64,000 nucleotides of DNA from Stappia sp. (GTDB lineage Bacteria > Pseudomonadota > Alphaproteobacteria > Rhizobiales > Stappiaceae), in the NCBI RefSeq assembly GCF_040110915.1, contig NZ_CP157793.1:4237001-4301000 (forward strand), written 5' to 3'. A program made the position numbers and the translations under genes. Numbering within the stretch: the stretch's first letter is position 1; every line of letters begins with the position of its first letter. Under the pieces are notes generated by a model. The model searched no databases, was not told the DNA's origin, and saw nothing but the letters and a program-made list of their open reading frames with translations. Shown here in pieces: positions 17,320 to 24,961 of the stretch.

Positions 17320-18966
17320 GTGCAGCGGATCGCACAGATCTTTCTTCTTGCCCATGGATGGCGCCTGTGGGGCCTCGCGGCCGCCAGCGGTGCGCTGAGC
17401 GCGCTGGCGTTGCCGCCCGTCGGCGCCTTTCCCGTCCTCGCGCTGACCTTGCCCGCGCTGGTGTGGATGCTCGACGGGGCGGTGCCCGATAGCGCTCGGC
17501 CGCGCGCCCGCCTGCGACCGGGTCTCGCGATCGGCTTCTGGTTCGGCTTCGCCTATCATCTCGCCGGCCTGTGGTGGATCGGCCGTGCCTTTCTGGTGGA
17601 GGCGGATCTTTTCGCCTGGATGATGCCCTTCGCCGTCCTGCTGCTTCCGGCGGGACTTGCGCTGTTCACCGCGCTGGGCGTCGGGCTGGCCGCGTTGCTG
17701 TGGCGCAACGACTGGGTGCGGCTCGGCCTGCTGGCGGTGGCGCTCGCCGGCGCCGACTGGCTGCGCGGCGTGGTGCTGACCGGCTTTCCCTGGAACACCT
17801 TCGCGCATGCGGTCGCCGGCGTGCCGGCGCTGATGCAGCCGGCGGCGCTTGTCGGGCTCTACGGTCTCGGCCTGATCGTGACGCTGGGCTTCACCGCGCT
17901 CGCCGGCCTCGCCGACGCAACGCGCGGCGGTCGGCGCATGGCCGTCGCCGGCCTGGCCCTGCTTGCGGTTGCCGCGGCCGGCGGCGCGCTGCGGCTGGCG
18001 CTCGCCGTGTCGCCGCCGCCCCAGCCGGTGGCCTTGCGCATCGTCCAGCCCTCGATCGCGCAGGAAGACAAGTGGCGGCCGGAAAACCGCGCCTCCGTCT
18101 TCGCCACCTATCTGGAGATGAGCGCGGCCGGTGCGGTCCCGGTGGACGCCGGCGGTGAGGCGGAGGGCGTCGCGGCCTCGCCCCTGCGCGGCTCCACGGC
18201 CGGGGCCGACGGGCCCGCGCGGCTCGTGATCTGGCCGGAGTCGGCCGTGCCCTTCCTGCTGACCGAGGCGCCGGACGCGCTTGCCGCCATCGCCGCCCTG
18301 CTCGGACCGCGCGATGCCCTGGTCACCGGTGCGGTGCGCGCCAGCGCCGACACGCAGGAGCGCACCTTCTACAACAGCGTCTTCGTGATCGACGGCGACG
18401 GCGCGGTGCGCGATGCCTACGACAAGGTGCGCCTCGTGCCCTTCGGCGAGTTCCTGCCCTTCGCCTCCGTGCTGGAGCGGATCGGCCTGACCAAGCTCGT
18501 CGCCCTGCCCGGCGTCTTCGAGGCCGGCTTCCGCCACCGGACGCTCTCCCCGCCCGCCGGCCCGAGCTTTCTGCCGCTGATCTGCTACGAGGCGATCTTC
18601 CCGCAAGCCGCGACGACGCGCGACCCGCGTCCCGGCTGGCTGCTCAATGTGACCAACGACGCCTGGTTCGGCGACACGCCGGGCCCCTACCAGCATTTCG
18701 CGCAAGCCCGCCTGCGGGCGGTGGAGCAGGGACTGCCGCTGGTGCGGGCGGCCAACACCGGCATTTCCGCCGTGGTCGATCCCTACGGTCGCGTTCTCGC
18801 CCGTCTCGCGCTTTGGGAGAAAGGCGTGATCGACGCGCCTCTGCCGGCCGCCATCGCCCCCACAGCTTATGCGCGATTCGGGTCTCTCGCCCCGGCGCTA
18901 TTCTACTTCGGTATTCTTGGCGTGCTTGCGGTTTTGGGGTATCTGGGGAATGCGCGTAGAGATTGA
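17320..18966 (+). CDS. lnt: Apolipoprotein N-acyltransferase
   Basis: This 548-residue inner-membrane enzyme adds the third acyl chain to lipoproteins. N-terminal transmembrane segments (about 15-235) are followed by a nitrilase-like periplasmic domain. The E-K-C triad is visible in WPESAVPFLL (Glu), YDKVRLVPFGEFLPF (Lys) and LICYEAIFP (Cys), and a last transmembrane helix lies at about 520-540. The start is GTG 17320 with GGGGA upstream. It is the last gene of the conserved miaB-to-lnt block. Confidence 0.95.
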   Translation: MQRIAQIFLLAHGWRLWGLAAASGALSALALPPVGAFPVLALTLPALVWMLDGAVPDSARPRARLRPGLAIGFWFGFAYHLAGLWWIGRAFLVEADLFAWMMPFAVLLLPAGLALFTALGVGLAALLWRNDWVRLGLLAVALAGADWLRGVVLTGFPWNTFAHAVAGVPALMQPAALVGLYGLGLIVTLGFTALAGLADATRGGRRMAVAGLALLAVAAAGGALRLALAVSPPPQPVALRIVQPSIAQEDKWRPENRASVFATYLEMSAAGAVPVDAGGEAEGVAASPLRGSTAGADGPARLVIWPESAVPFLLTEAPDALAAIAALLGPRDALVTGAVRASADTQERTFYNSVFVIDGDGAVRDAYDKVRLVPFGEFLPFASVLERIGLTKLVALPGVFEAGFRHRTLSPPAGPSFLPLICYEAIFPQAATTRDPRPGWLLNVTNDAWFGDTPGPYQHFAQARLRAVEQGLPLVRAANTGISAVVDPYGRVLARLALWEKGVIDAPLPAAIAPTAYARFGSLAPALFYFGILGVLAVLGYLGNARRD

Positions 18967-19055
18967 CGTCGACGCCACCGGCGCGGCATCATAACAACCG
19001 GTCTCGTCGAGATGGCTCGTCGGGTTGTAGCGCAATAAATCGGGAGCCGTGACAA

Positions 19056-19070
19056 CTTCACGTCGTGAAA
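19056..19070. promoter_or_regulatory. Operator-like palindrome upstream of the XRE regulator
   Basis: TTCAC-GTC-GTGAA (19057-19069) is a perfect 5-3-5 palindrome. It overlaps a second inverted pair, ACTTCA (19055) with TGAAGT (19074-19079). The region is visibly less G+C-rich than its surroundings. Autoregulation by the adjacent XRE protein is the likely use (inference). Confidence 0.4.
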
Positions 19071-19171
19071 GGTTGAAGTGATTGAATTTCATGGCGTTGG
19101 CGTTGCACGATCAATCCCGAAATATAAACAAACTTGGTCACAGCAGCCGAAGAAATAGAAAGAAGACAAGA

Positions 19172-19579
19172 ATGAGCAGCAAAAAAGCACCGAATCCCAT
19201 CGACGTGCATGTTGGCAGCCGCGTGCGGCTTCGCCGGATGATGCTCGGCATGAGCCAGGAAAAACTTGGCGAGAGCCTCGGCATCACGTTTCAGCAGATT
19301 CAGAAATATGAGAAGGGCACCAACCGCATCGGCGCGAGCCGCCTTCAGCATATCGCCACGATCCTGAAGGTTCCGGTTGCGTTCTTCTTCGAGGATGCGC
19401 CCGGCACGCCGGAAGAGGCGAACGGTTTCGGCGAAGCCAAGCCGGCCTCCTATGTCGTCGACTTCCTGTCGTCGTCGGAAGGTCTGTCTCTCAACAAGGC
19501 TTTCGTGCGCATCGAGGATGCCAAGGTCCGCCGTCGTGTCGTCGATCTGGTGCGGGCGCTGGCGGGCGACGAAGCCTGA
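19172..19579 (+). CDS. XRE-family helix-turn-helix regulator
   Basis: The 135-residue protein carries a Cro/CI HTH domain (about 10-66) with RLRRMMLGMSQEKLGESLGI and ITFQQIQKYEKGTNRIGASR, then a C-terminal tail of about 65 residues containing DFLSSSEGLSLNKAF. This form is conserved beside metK in many alphaproteobacteria. ATG 19172 follows an AG-rich ribosome site; an upstream in-frame extension looks like leader sequence. No effector domain is seen. A link to SAM metabolism rests on position only. Confidence 0.88.
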   Translation: MSSKKAPNPIDVHVGSRVRLRRMMLGMSQEKLGESLGITFQQIQKYEKGTNRIGASRLQHIATILKVPVAFFFEDAPGTPEEANGFGEAKPASYVVDFLSSSEGLSLNKAFVRIEDAKVRRRVVDLVRALAGDEA

Positions 19580-19646
19580 GCCGGCGGCGCCGATGCGCGC
19601 CGACTCCGCTTGACGAGCACTGACGTCCACTGGCATGTGTCTATCG

Positions 19647-19680
19647 CGGCGGCGGGGTTCCCCGCCGCCGTTTTCTGTCT
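19647..19680 (+). terminator. Strong hairpin terminator in the XRE-metK gap
   Basis: CGGCGGCGGGG (19647-19657) and CCCCGCCGCCG (19660-19670) form an 11-bp arm pair with almost no loop, followed by TTTTCTGTCT. It lies only 35 bp before the metK GTG. It could end the XRE transcript or attenuate metK. I see no SAM-II riboswitch core around it. Confidence 0.8.
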
Positions 19681-19704
19681 ACTCTTCCCAGAAGGACGTT
19701 CAAC

Positions 19705-20877
19705 GTGGCGCGTCAAGATTATCTCTTCACTTCCGAGTCCGTCTCGGAAGGACATCCCGACAAGGTCTGCGACCGCATTTCCGATACGGTCGTCGACGCA
19801 TTCCTCACCGAGATGCCGGAAGCCCGGGTCGCCTGCGAAACGCTGGCCACCACCAACCGCGTGGTGATCGCCGGTGAAACGCGCGGTCCGGCAACCCTGA
19901 CCAACGAGTATATCGGCCACCTTGCCCGCATGGCGATCAAGGACATCGGCTATGAGCAGGACGGCTTCCACTGGGAGACGTGCGATATCGACGTACACCT
20001 GCACGCCCAGTCGGCGCATATCGCGCAGGGTGTCGATGCGGCCGACAACAAGGACGAGGGGGCCGGCGACCAGGGCATCATGTTCGGCTATGCCTGCCGC
20101 GAGACGCCGGAGCTGATGCCGGCGCCGATCTTCTATTCGCACAAGATCCTGCGGCTCCTGGCGGAAGCGCGCAAGAGCGGCAAGGAGCCGATGCTCGGCC
20201 CCGACGCCAAGAGCCAGGTGACGATCCGCTACGAGAACGGCCTGCCGGTCGGCGTGACCTCCATCGTGCTGTCGACCCAGCATCTGGATGAAAAGCTCAC
20301 CTCGGCCGACATCCGCTCCATCGTGGAGCCCTACATCCGCACGGCCCTGCCCGGCGGCTGGGTGAACGACGAGACCGTCTGGCACGTCAATCCGACCGGT
20401 GCCTTCGTGATCGGCGGTCCGGACGGCGACTGCGGCCTCACGGGCCGCAAGATCATCGTCGACACTTACGGTGGCGCGGCCCCGCATGGCGGCGGCGCCT
20501 TCTCCGGCAAGGATCCGACCAAGGTCGACCGCTCGGCCGCCTATGCCGCGCGCTATCTGGCCAAGAACGTGGTGGCGGCCAATCTCGCCGATCGCTGCTC
20601 GATCCAGCTGTCCTACGCCATCGGCGTGTCCGAGCCGCTGTCGGTCTATGTCGACCTCTATGGCACCGGCAAGGTCGCGGAGGAGAAGCTTGAGCGCGCG
20701 CTGCGCGAGGTGATGCCGCTGACGCCGCGCGGCATCCGCGAGCATCTGCAGCTCAACAAGCCGATCTACGCGCGCACCGCCGCCTACGGTCACTTCGGCC
20801 GCGAGCCGGAGGACGACGGCGGGTTCTCCTGGGAGAAGATCGACCTGGTTCACGCGCTGCGCGACGCCGTCGGCTGA
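19705..20877 (+). CDS. metK: S-adenosylmethionine synthase
   Basis: MetK (390 residues) makes SAM from methionine and ATP. Visible signatures: GHPDKVCDRISD near residue 14, GAGDQGIMFGYA near 120 and the P-loop-like GGGAFSGKDPTKVDRSAAY near 265-283. The start is a GTG at 19705 with GAAGGA upstream. It stands alone between two hairpins. The methionine gamma-lyase encoded earlier in the window competes for the same substrate. Confidence 0.97.
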   Translation: MARQDYLFTSESVSEGHPDKVCDRISDTVVDAFLTEMPEARVACETLATTNRVVIAGETRGPATLTNEYIGHLARMAIKDIGYEQDGFHWETCDIDVHLHAQSAHIAQGVDAADNKDEGAGDQGIMFGYACRETPELMPAPIFYSHKILRLLAEARKSGKEPMLGPDAKSQVTIRYENGLPVGVTSIVLSTQHLDEKLTSADIRSIVEPYIRTALPGGWVNDETVWHVNPTGAFVIGGPDGDCGLTGRKIIVDTYGGAAPHGGGAFSGKDPTKVDRSAAYAARYLAKNVVAANLADRCSIQLSYAIGVSEPLSVYVDLYGTGKVAEEKLERALREVMPLTPRGIREHLQLNKPIYARTAAYGHFGREPEDDGGFSWEKIDLVHALRDAVG

Positions 20878-20898
20878 TCCTTTTTCGCGAAGACGTGC

Positions 20899-20934
20899 GC
20901 GCGCCGCGACCTGCCGTCGCGGCGCGCTTGCGTT
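20899..20934 (+). terminator. Hairpin terminator after metK
   Basis: GCGCGCCGCGAC (20899-20910) pairs perfectly with GTCGCGGCGCGC (20916-20927) around a 5-nt loop, followed by TTGCGTT. The short T run makes it weaker than others here. Confidence 0.7.
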
Positions 20935-20954
20935 CAAGACGACAGACCCGAGAC

Positions 20955-21641
20955 ATGACCGATCACACCAAGGGTGCGTTTTTCGGCCGCCGCGTCGGCA
21001 AGCCGTTGCGCAAGGGGCGCCGGGATATCTTCGAACCGGCGCTTGCGCGTCTGCAGCCCGATCTCGCCACGCCCCCGCCCCGCGACCTGCGCGCCCTGTT
21101 CGCCGCGCCGGTCGAGACGGTGTGGATGGAGGTCGGCTTCGGCGGCGGCGAGCATCTGCTGCATGAGGCGCGTCGGCTCTCCGACGTCGGTTTCATCGGC
21201 GTCGAGCCCTTCATCAACGGTCTGGCCAAGGCGGTCGCCGCGGTCGATGAGGAGGATCTCGGCAACGTGCGTCTCTACGGCGACGATGCCATCAAGATCC
21301 TCGACTGGCTGCCGGACGGCACGCTCGACGGCCTCTATCAGCTCTACCCCGACCCCTGGCCGAAGCGCCGGCACTGGAAGCGGCGCTTCATCAATCCGGT
21401 CAATCTCGACCGCTACGCACGGGTTCTCAAGCCGGGCGGGGTCCTACGCTTCGCCAGCGACATCGAGAGCTATGTGGAGTGGACGCTTGCGCATCTGCGC
21501 GACCATCCCGCCTTCGAGTGGACGGCGCGCACGGCCGACGACTGGCGCCGACCCTGGCAGCCCTGGTCCGGCACGCGGTATGAGCGCAAGGCGCTGCGCG
21601 AGGGGCGTATCGGCTGCTATCTCGAGTTCCAGCGCAGCTAG
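20955..21641 (+). CDS. trmB: tRNA (guanine-N7-)-methyltransferase
   Basis: The 228-residue SAM-dependent enzyme makes m7G46 in tRNA. The SAM motif VWMEVGFGGGEHLLHEA lies near residue 56. The family signature LYPDPWPKRRHWKRRF lies near 130-146, and the C-terminal PWSGTRYERKALREG near 200-215. ATG 20955 begins at MTDHTKGAFFGRR, typical for the family; the upstream extension is leader sequence. It follows metK, which supplies its cofactor. Confidence 0.95.
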   Translation: MTDHTKGAFFGRRVGKPLRKGRRDIFEPALARLQPDLATPPPRDLRALFAAPVETVWMEVGFGGGEHLLHEARRLSDVGFIGVEPFINGLAKAVAAVDEEDLGNVRLYGDDAIKILDWLPDGTLDGLYQLYPDPWPKRRHWKRRFINPVNLDRYARVLKPGGVLRFASDIESYVEWTLAHLRDHPAFEWTARTADDWRRPWQPWSGTRYERKALREGRIGCYLEFQRS

Positions 21642-21675
21642 GCGGATGGGGACGCGACGGCGGATGCGAATTGAC

Positions 21676-21705
21676 TTGCGCTGCGCGGCCGGCGCGCTGT
21701 ATAAG
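21676..21705 (+). promoter_or_regulatory. Putative promoter of the rimP-nusA-infB operon
   Basis: TTGCGC (21676-21681), an 18-bp spacer and TATAAG (21700-21705). A near-consensus TTGACT also lies at 21671, but its spacing is too long. The leader hairpin starts about 30 bp after the predicted start. Confidence 0.55.
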
Positions 21706-21742
21706 ACGTCCAAATTCTCGAACGGCTCGGCTGAGCAGTATG

Positions 21743-21779
21743 AGAGTGGGCCCCGGCCGGGACCCGCTCTTTTTGTTTT
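21743..21779 (+). terminator. Attenuator-like terminator in the rimP leader
   Basis: AGAGTGGG (21743-21750) pairs with CCCGCTCT (21763-21770) with one wobble, and an inner CCC/GGG stem caps it; TTTTGTTTTG follows. It sits inside the leader, about 100 nt before rimP, so it must be read through to express nusA and infB. rimP-type leaders with premature terminators are known in other proteobacteria. Confidence 0.75.
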
Positions 21780-21866
21780 GGGGCCGTCGTTGTTTCGGGC
21801 CATTGGCTGCGGACGCGCCGTTGGCCGGCCCGGACGCGGCCGGCGAAGACGAGAGGTGAAGCGGGC

Positions 21867-22463
21867 TTGCAGGATCTGACGAGGCGCATCGTCCGCGAGA
21901 GCGGGCTGGACGCGCGCATCGCCGCGCTGATCGAGCCGACGGTCGAGGACCTCGGCTTTCGCCTGGTGCGCGTCAAGATGTCGGGGCAGAATGGTCTGAC
22001 GCTGCAGATCATGGCGGAGCGGCCCGACGGCACCATGACGGTCGACGACTGCGAGACGGTCAGCCGGGCGATCACGCCGATCCTCGATGTCGAGGATCCG
22101 ATCGATCGCGAGTACAATCTCGAGATCTCCTCGCCGGGCATCGATCGGCCGCTGGTGCGTCCCCAGGATTTTCAGCGCTGGACCGGACATCTGGTCAAGC
22201 TGGAGCTGGCGGAGCCGCGCGACGGGCGCAAGCGGTTCCGCGGCGTGATCATGGGCGTGGAGGACGCGGATCTGGTGCTGCGCCTGGAGGATCTGCCCGA
22301 CGACGGTGTGCCGGATATCCGCCTGCCGTTCGCCAGCATGGCCGAGGCGCGGCTGATCCTGACCGACACGCTGATCGAGGCGGCGCTCAAGGCCGAGAAG
22401 GCGGCGCGGCGCAAGGCCGCGGCGGGCGGGGCTCCGGGCGGGCCGGACACGGACATGCATTGA
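21867..22463 (+). CDS. rimP: Ribosome maturation factor RimP
   Basis: The 198-residue protein helps 30S maturation. The N-terminal domain has EPTVEDLGFRLVRVKM and VDDCETVSRAI; DREYNLEISSPGIDRPL near 72-88 is the family signature. The C-terminal SH3-like domain runs to about 170, then an Ala/Lys/Gly-rich tail. The start is TTG 21867, with AGGTGA upstream. First gene of the translation operon. Confidence 0.93.
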   Translation: MQDLTRRIVRESGLDARIAALIEPTVEDLGFRLVRVKMSGQNGLTLQIMAERPDGTMTVDDCETVSRAITPILDVEDPIDREYNLEISSPGIDRPLVRPQDFQRWTGHLVKLELAEPRDGRKRFRGVIMGVEDADLVLRLEDLPDDGVPDIRLPFASMAEARLILTDTLIEAALKAEKAARRKAAAGGAPGGPDTDMH

Positions 22464-22531
22464 CCGCATCCGGCGGCGCTGCCGCCGGGCGACACTGCAA
22501 GACGGAACCGCAGGGTCGGGCTGCGAGCAAG

Positions 22532-22570
22532 ACAAGACTGCAAGACAAGACTGCGAGACAGGGCCGCGAC
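22532..22570 (+). repeat. 13-bp tandem repeat between rimP and nusA
   Basis: ACAAGACTGCAAG (22532), ACAAGACTGCGAG (22545) and ACAGGGCCGCGAC (22558), with a weaker copy before them. The array ends 26 bp before the nusA ATG. Confidence 0.75.
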
Positions 22571-22596
22571 GGGCGGCGCCAGAGGAGTGGATCGAG

Positions 22597-24258
22597 ATGG
22601 CAATCAGTGCGAACCGGCTGGAGTTGCTGCAGATCGCGGATGCGGTCGCGCGCGAGAAGTCGATTGACCGCGGCATCGTGATCGCGGCGATGGAGGACGC
22701 GATCCAGAAGGCGGCGCGCTCGCGCTACGGGTCCGAGACGGAAGTGCGCGCCGAGATCAACGGTCGCACCGGCGACATCAAGTTGCAGCGTCTGCTTCTC
22801 GTGGTTGACGCGGTGGAGAACCCCTCCACGGAGATCCCCCTCGACGAGGCGCTGCGCCGCAATCCGGCCGCGCAGCTCGGCGACTTCATCGCCGAACCGC
22901 TGCCGCCGCTCGACTTCGGCCGCATCGCCGCCCAGTCGGCCAAGCAGGTGATCGTGCAGAAGGTGCGCGAGGCGGAGCGCGACCAGCAGTACGACGAGTT
23001 CAAGGATCGCATCGGCGAGATCGTCAATGGCGTGGTCAAGCGGGTCGAATACGGCAATGTGATCGTCGACCTGGGGCGCGGCGAGGCCATCGTGCGCCGC
23101 GACGAGCTGATCCCGCGCGAGATGTTCCGCAACGGCGACCGCATTCGCGCCTATATCTATGACGTGCGCCGCGAGCAGCGCGGGCCGCAGGTGTTCCTGT
23201 CGCGCACCCATCCGCAGTTCATGGCGAAGCTCTTCGCCCAGGAGGTGCCGGAGATCTACGACGGTGTCATCGAGATCAAGGCGGTCGCCCGCGATCCCGG
23301 CTCGCGCGCCAAGATCGCCGTGATCTCCAAGGATTCCTCCATCGATCCGGTCGGCGCCTGCGTCGGCATGCGCGGCAGCCGCGTCCAGGCCGTCGTCGGC
23401 GAGCTGCAGGGCGAGAAGATCGACATCATTCCGTGGAACCCGGACGCGGCGACCTTCATCGTCAACGCGCTGCAGCCGGCCGAGGTCAGCAAGGTGGTTC
23501 TCGACGAGGACGCGGAGCGCATCGAGGTCGTGGTACCCGACGAGCAGCTGTCGCTGGCCATCGGTCGGCGCGGTCAGAACGTGCGGCTCGCCTCGCAGCT
23601 CACCGGCTGGGCCATCGACATCATGACGGAGCACGACGAGTCGGAGCGCCGCCAGAAGGAATTCGCGGATCGCACGCAGCTCTTCATGGATGCGCTCAAC
23701 GTGGACGAGGTCGTCGGCCAGTTGCTCGCCTCGGAAGGATTTGCGTCGGTGGAAGAAGTGGCGTATGTCGAACGCGACGAGGTCGCCTCGGTCGAAGGCT
23801 TCGACGAGGAGACTGCGGACGAGGTTCAGGCGCGCGCTCGCGAGTACCTGGAAGAGGTCGAGGCGCAGCTTGACGAGGAGCGCCGGGCCCTCGGCGTTGC
23901 CGACGCCCTGCGCGATATCCCGGGCATCACCACCGCGATGATGGTCGCGCTCGGCAAGGACGAGGTTCTCAGCGTCGAGGATCTGGCCGGCTGCGCCACC
24001 GACGATCTCGTCGGCTGGAGCGAGCGGGTCGACGGCGAGGTCAAGCGCCATGAGGGCGCGCTCAGCTCCTTCGAGGTGTCGCGCACGGAAGCCGAGGAGA
24101 TGATCCTGGCGGCGCGTCTGGCGGCCGGCTGGATCACCGAGGCCGATCTGCAGCCTGCGGACGAGGCCGTCGAGGACGACGCGGCGGAGGCGGGCGGCGA
24201 GGATGCCGACGCCAATCCGCGCGGCGTTGTCGTGACGGGCGTCGTCCACGAGGTTTGA
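22597..24258 (+). CDS. nusA: Transcription termination/antitermination factor NusA
   Basis: This RNA-polymerase-binding factor has 553 residues. Domains in order: N-terminal polymerase-binding (about 1-130), S1 (about 135-200; GEIVNGVVKRVEYGNVIVDLG), two KH domains (about 205-345, including GACVGMRGSRVQAVV and LAIGRRGQNVRLASQL), and C-terminal helix-hairpin-helix repeats (about 365-510) with an acidic tail. It controls pausing and termination and would act on the attenuators seen in its own operon. Confidence 0.96.
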   Translation: MAISANRLELLQIADAVAREKSIDRGIVIAAMEDAIQKAARSRYGSETEVRAEINGRTGDIKLQRLLLVVDAVENPSTEIPLDEALRRNPAAQLGDFIAEPLPPLDFGRIAAQSAKQVIVQKVREAERDQQYDEFKDRIGEIVNGVVKRVEYGNVIVDLGRGEAIVRRDELIPREMFRNGDRIRAYIYDVRREQRGPQVFLSRTHPQFMAKLFAQEVPEIYDGVIEIKAVARDPGSRAKIAVISKDSSIDPVGACVGMRGSRVQAVVGELQGEKIDIIPWNPDAATFIVNALQPAEVSKVVLDEDAERIEVVVPDEQLSLAIGRRGQNVRLASQLTGWAIDIMTEHDESERRQKEFADRTQLFMDALNVDEVVGQLLASEGFASVEEVAYVERDEVASVEGFDEETADEVQARAREYLEEVEAQLDEERRALGVADALRDIPGITTAMMVALGKDEVLSVEDLAGCATDDLVGWSERVDGEVKRHEGALSSFEVSRTEAEEMILAARLAAGWITEADLQPADEAVEDDAAEAGGEDADANPRGVVVTGVVHEV

Positions 24259-24303
24259 GCCGCCACCGCGCCACCGCGCGGGGGCTTAAGCGAAGGAACA
24301 TCG

Positions 24304-24954
24304 GTGCCAAGACGGAACGAACCCCTGGAGCGGTGCTGCGCGTTGACCCGTTCGGTGCGTCCCGTCTCTCAGCTGATCCGTTTCGTCGCGGGCCCCGACG
24401 GGGTCGTCGTGCCCGACCTGAGGCGGCGACTGCCGGGGCGCGGCGTCTGGGTGACGGCCACGCGGGCCGCGGTCGCCGAGGCGCAGAAGAAACGGGTTTT
24501 CGCGCGCGGGCTGAAGGATGCGACCGCGCGCGTCGACGGCGATCTGGCGGCGCAGGTGGACGACCTCCTGTCGCGCGCGGCGCTCAACGCCCTGTCGCTG
24601 GCGCGCAAGGCCGGCGAGATCGTGGCGGGCTACGCCAAGGTCGAGGCGGCGCTCAAGGGCGGCTCCGTCATTGCGCTGGTCCAGGCCAGCGACGGCGGCG
24701 AGGATGGAACGAACAAGCTCGCGGCCTTGGCGCGGGCGCGGTTCGGCGATGACGGCGGGTGCCGGATCGTCCGGGCCTTCGAGTCGGCTCAATTGGATTT
24801 GGCATTGGGTCGGTCAAATGTGATACATGCTGCACTGCTTGCAGGCGGGGCGGCCCGGAATGCGCTGGATCGGATCGATGATCTCGCGCGCTACCGGGCG
24901 GGTTTCGAGGAAACGTCGAGTGGCGGTGTCGGCAATGCGGTGATCCAGGACTGA
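24304..24954 (+). CDS. YlxR-type RNA-binding protein with L7Ae-like domain
   Basis: This 216-residue protein joins a YlxR/DUF448 domain (about 5-85: ERCCALTRSVRPVSQLIRFV, then PGRGVWVTATR) to a C-terminal L7Ae/L30e-like part (about 95-190: ALSLARKAGEIVAGYAKVEA). The two-domain form is usual in alphaproteobacteria. It is thought to bind RNA or ribosomes; no reaction is known. It starts at GTG 24304 behind AAGGA and lies between nusA and infB as in most relatives. Confidence 0.88.
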   Translation: MPRRNEPLERCCALTRSVRPVSQLIRFVAGPDGVVVPDLRRRLPGRGVWVTATRAAVAEAQKKRVFARGLKDATARVDGDLAAQVDDLLSRAALNALSLARKAGEIVAGYAKVEAALKGGSVIALVQASDGGEDGTNKLAALARARFGDDGGCRIVRAFESAQLDLALGRSNVIHAALLAGGAARNALDRIDDLARYRAGFEETSSGGVGNAVIQD

Positions 24955-24961
24955 AGGCGAT

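Noticed and set aside
15670..18705. A 1011-residue minus-strand frame
   Set aside because: Antisense to corC and lnt; no motif and no ribosome site.
19580..19704. SAM-II or SAM/SAH riboswitch before metK
   Set aside because: The expected pseudoknot core is not visible; only a terminator and a short CTTC/GAAG pair near the Shine-Dalgarno were found.
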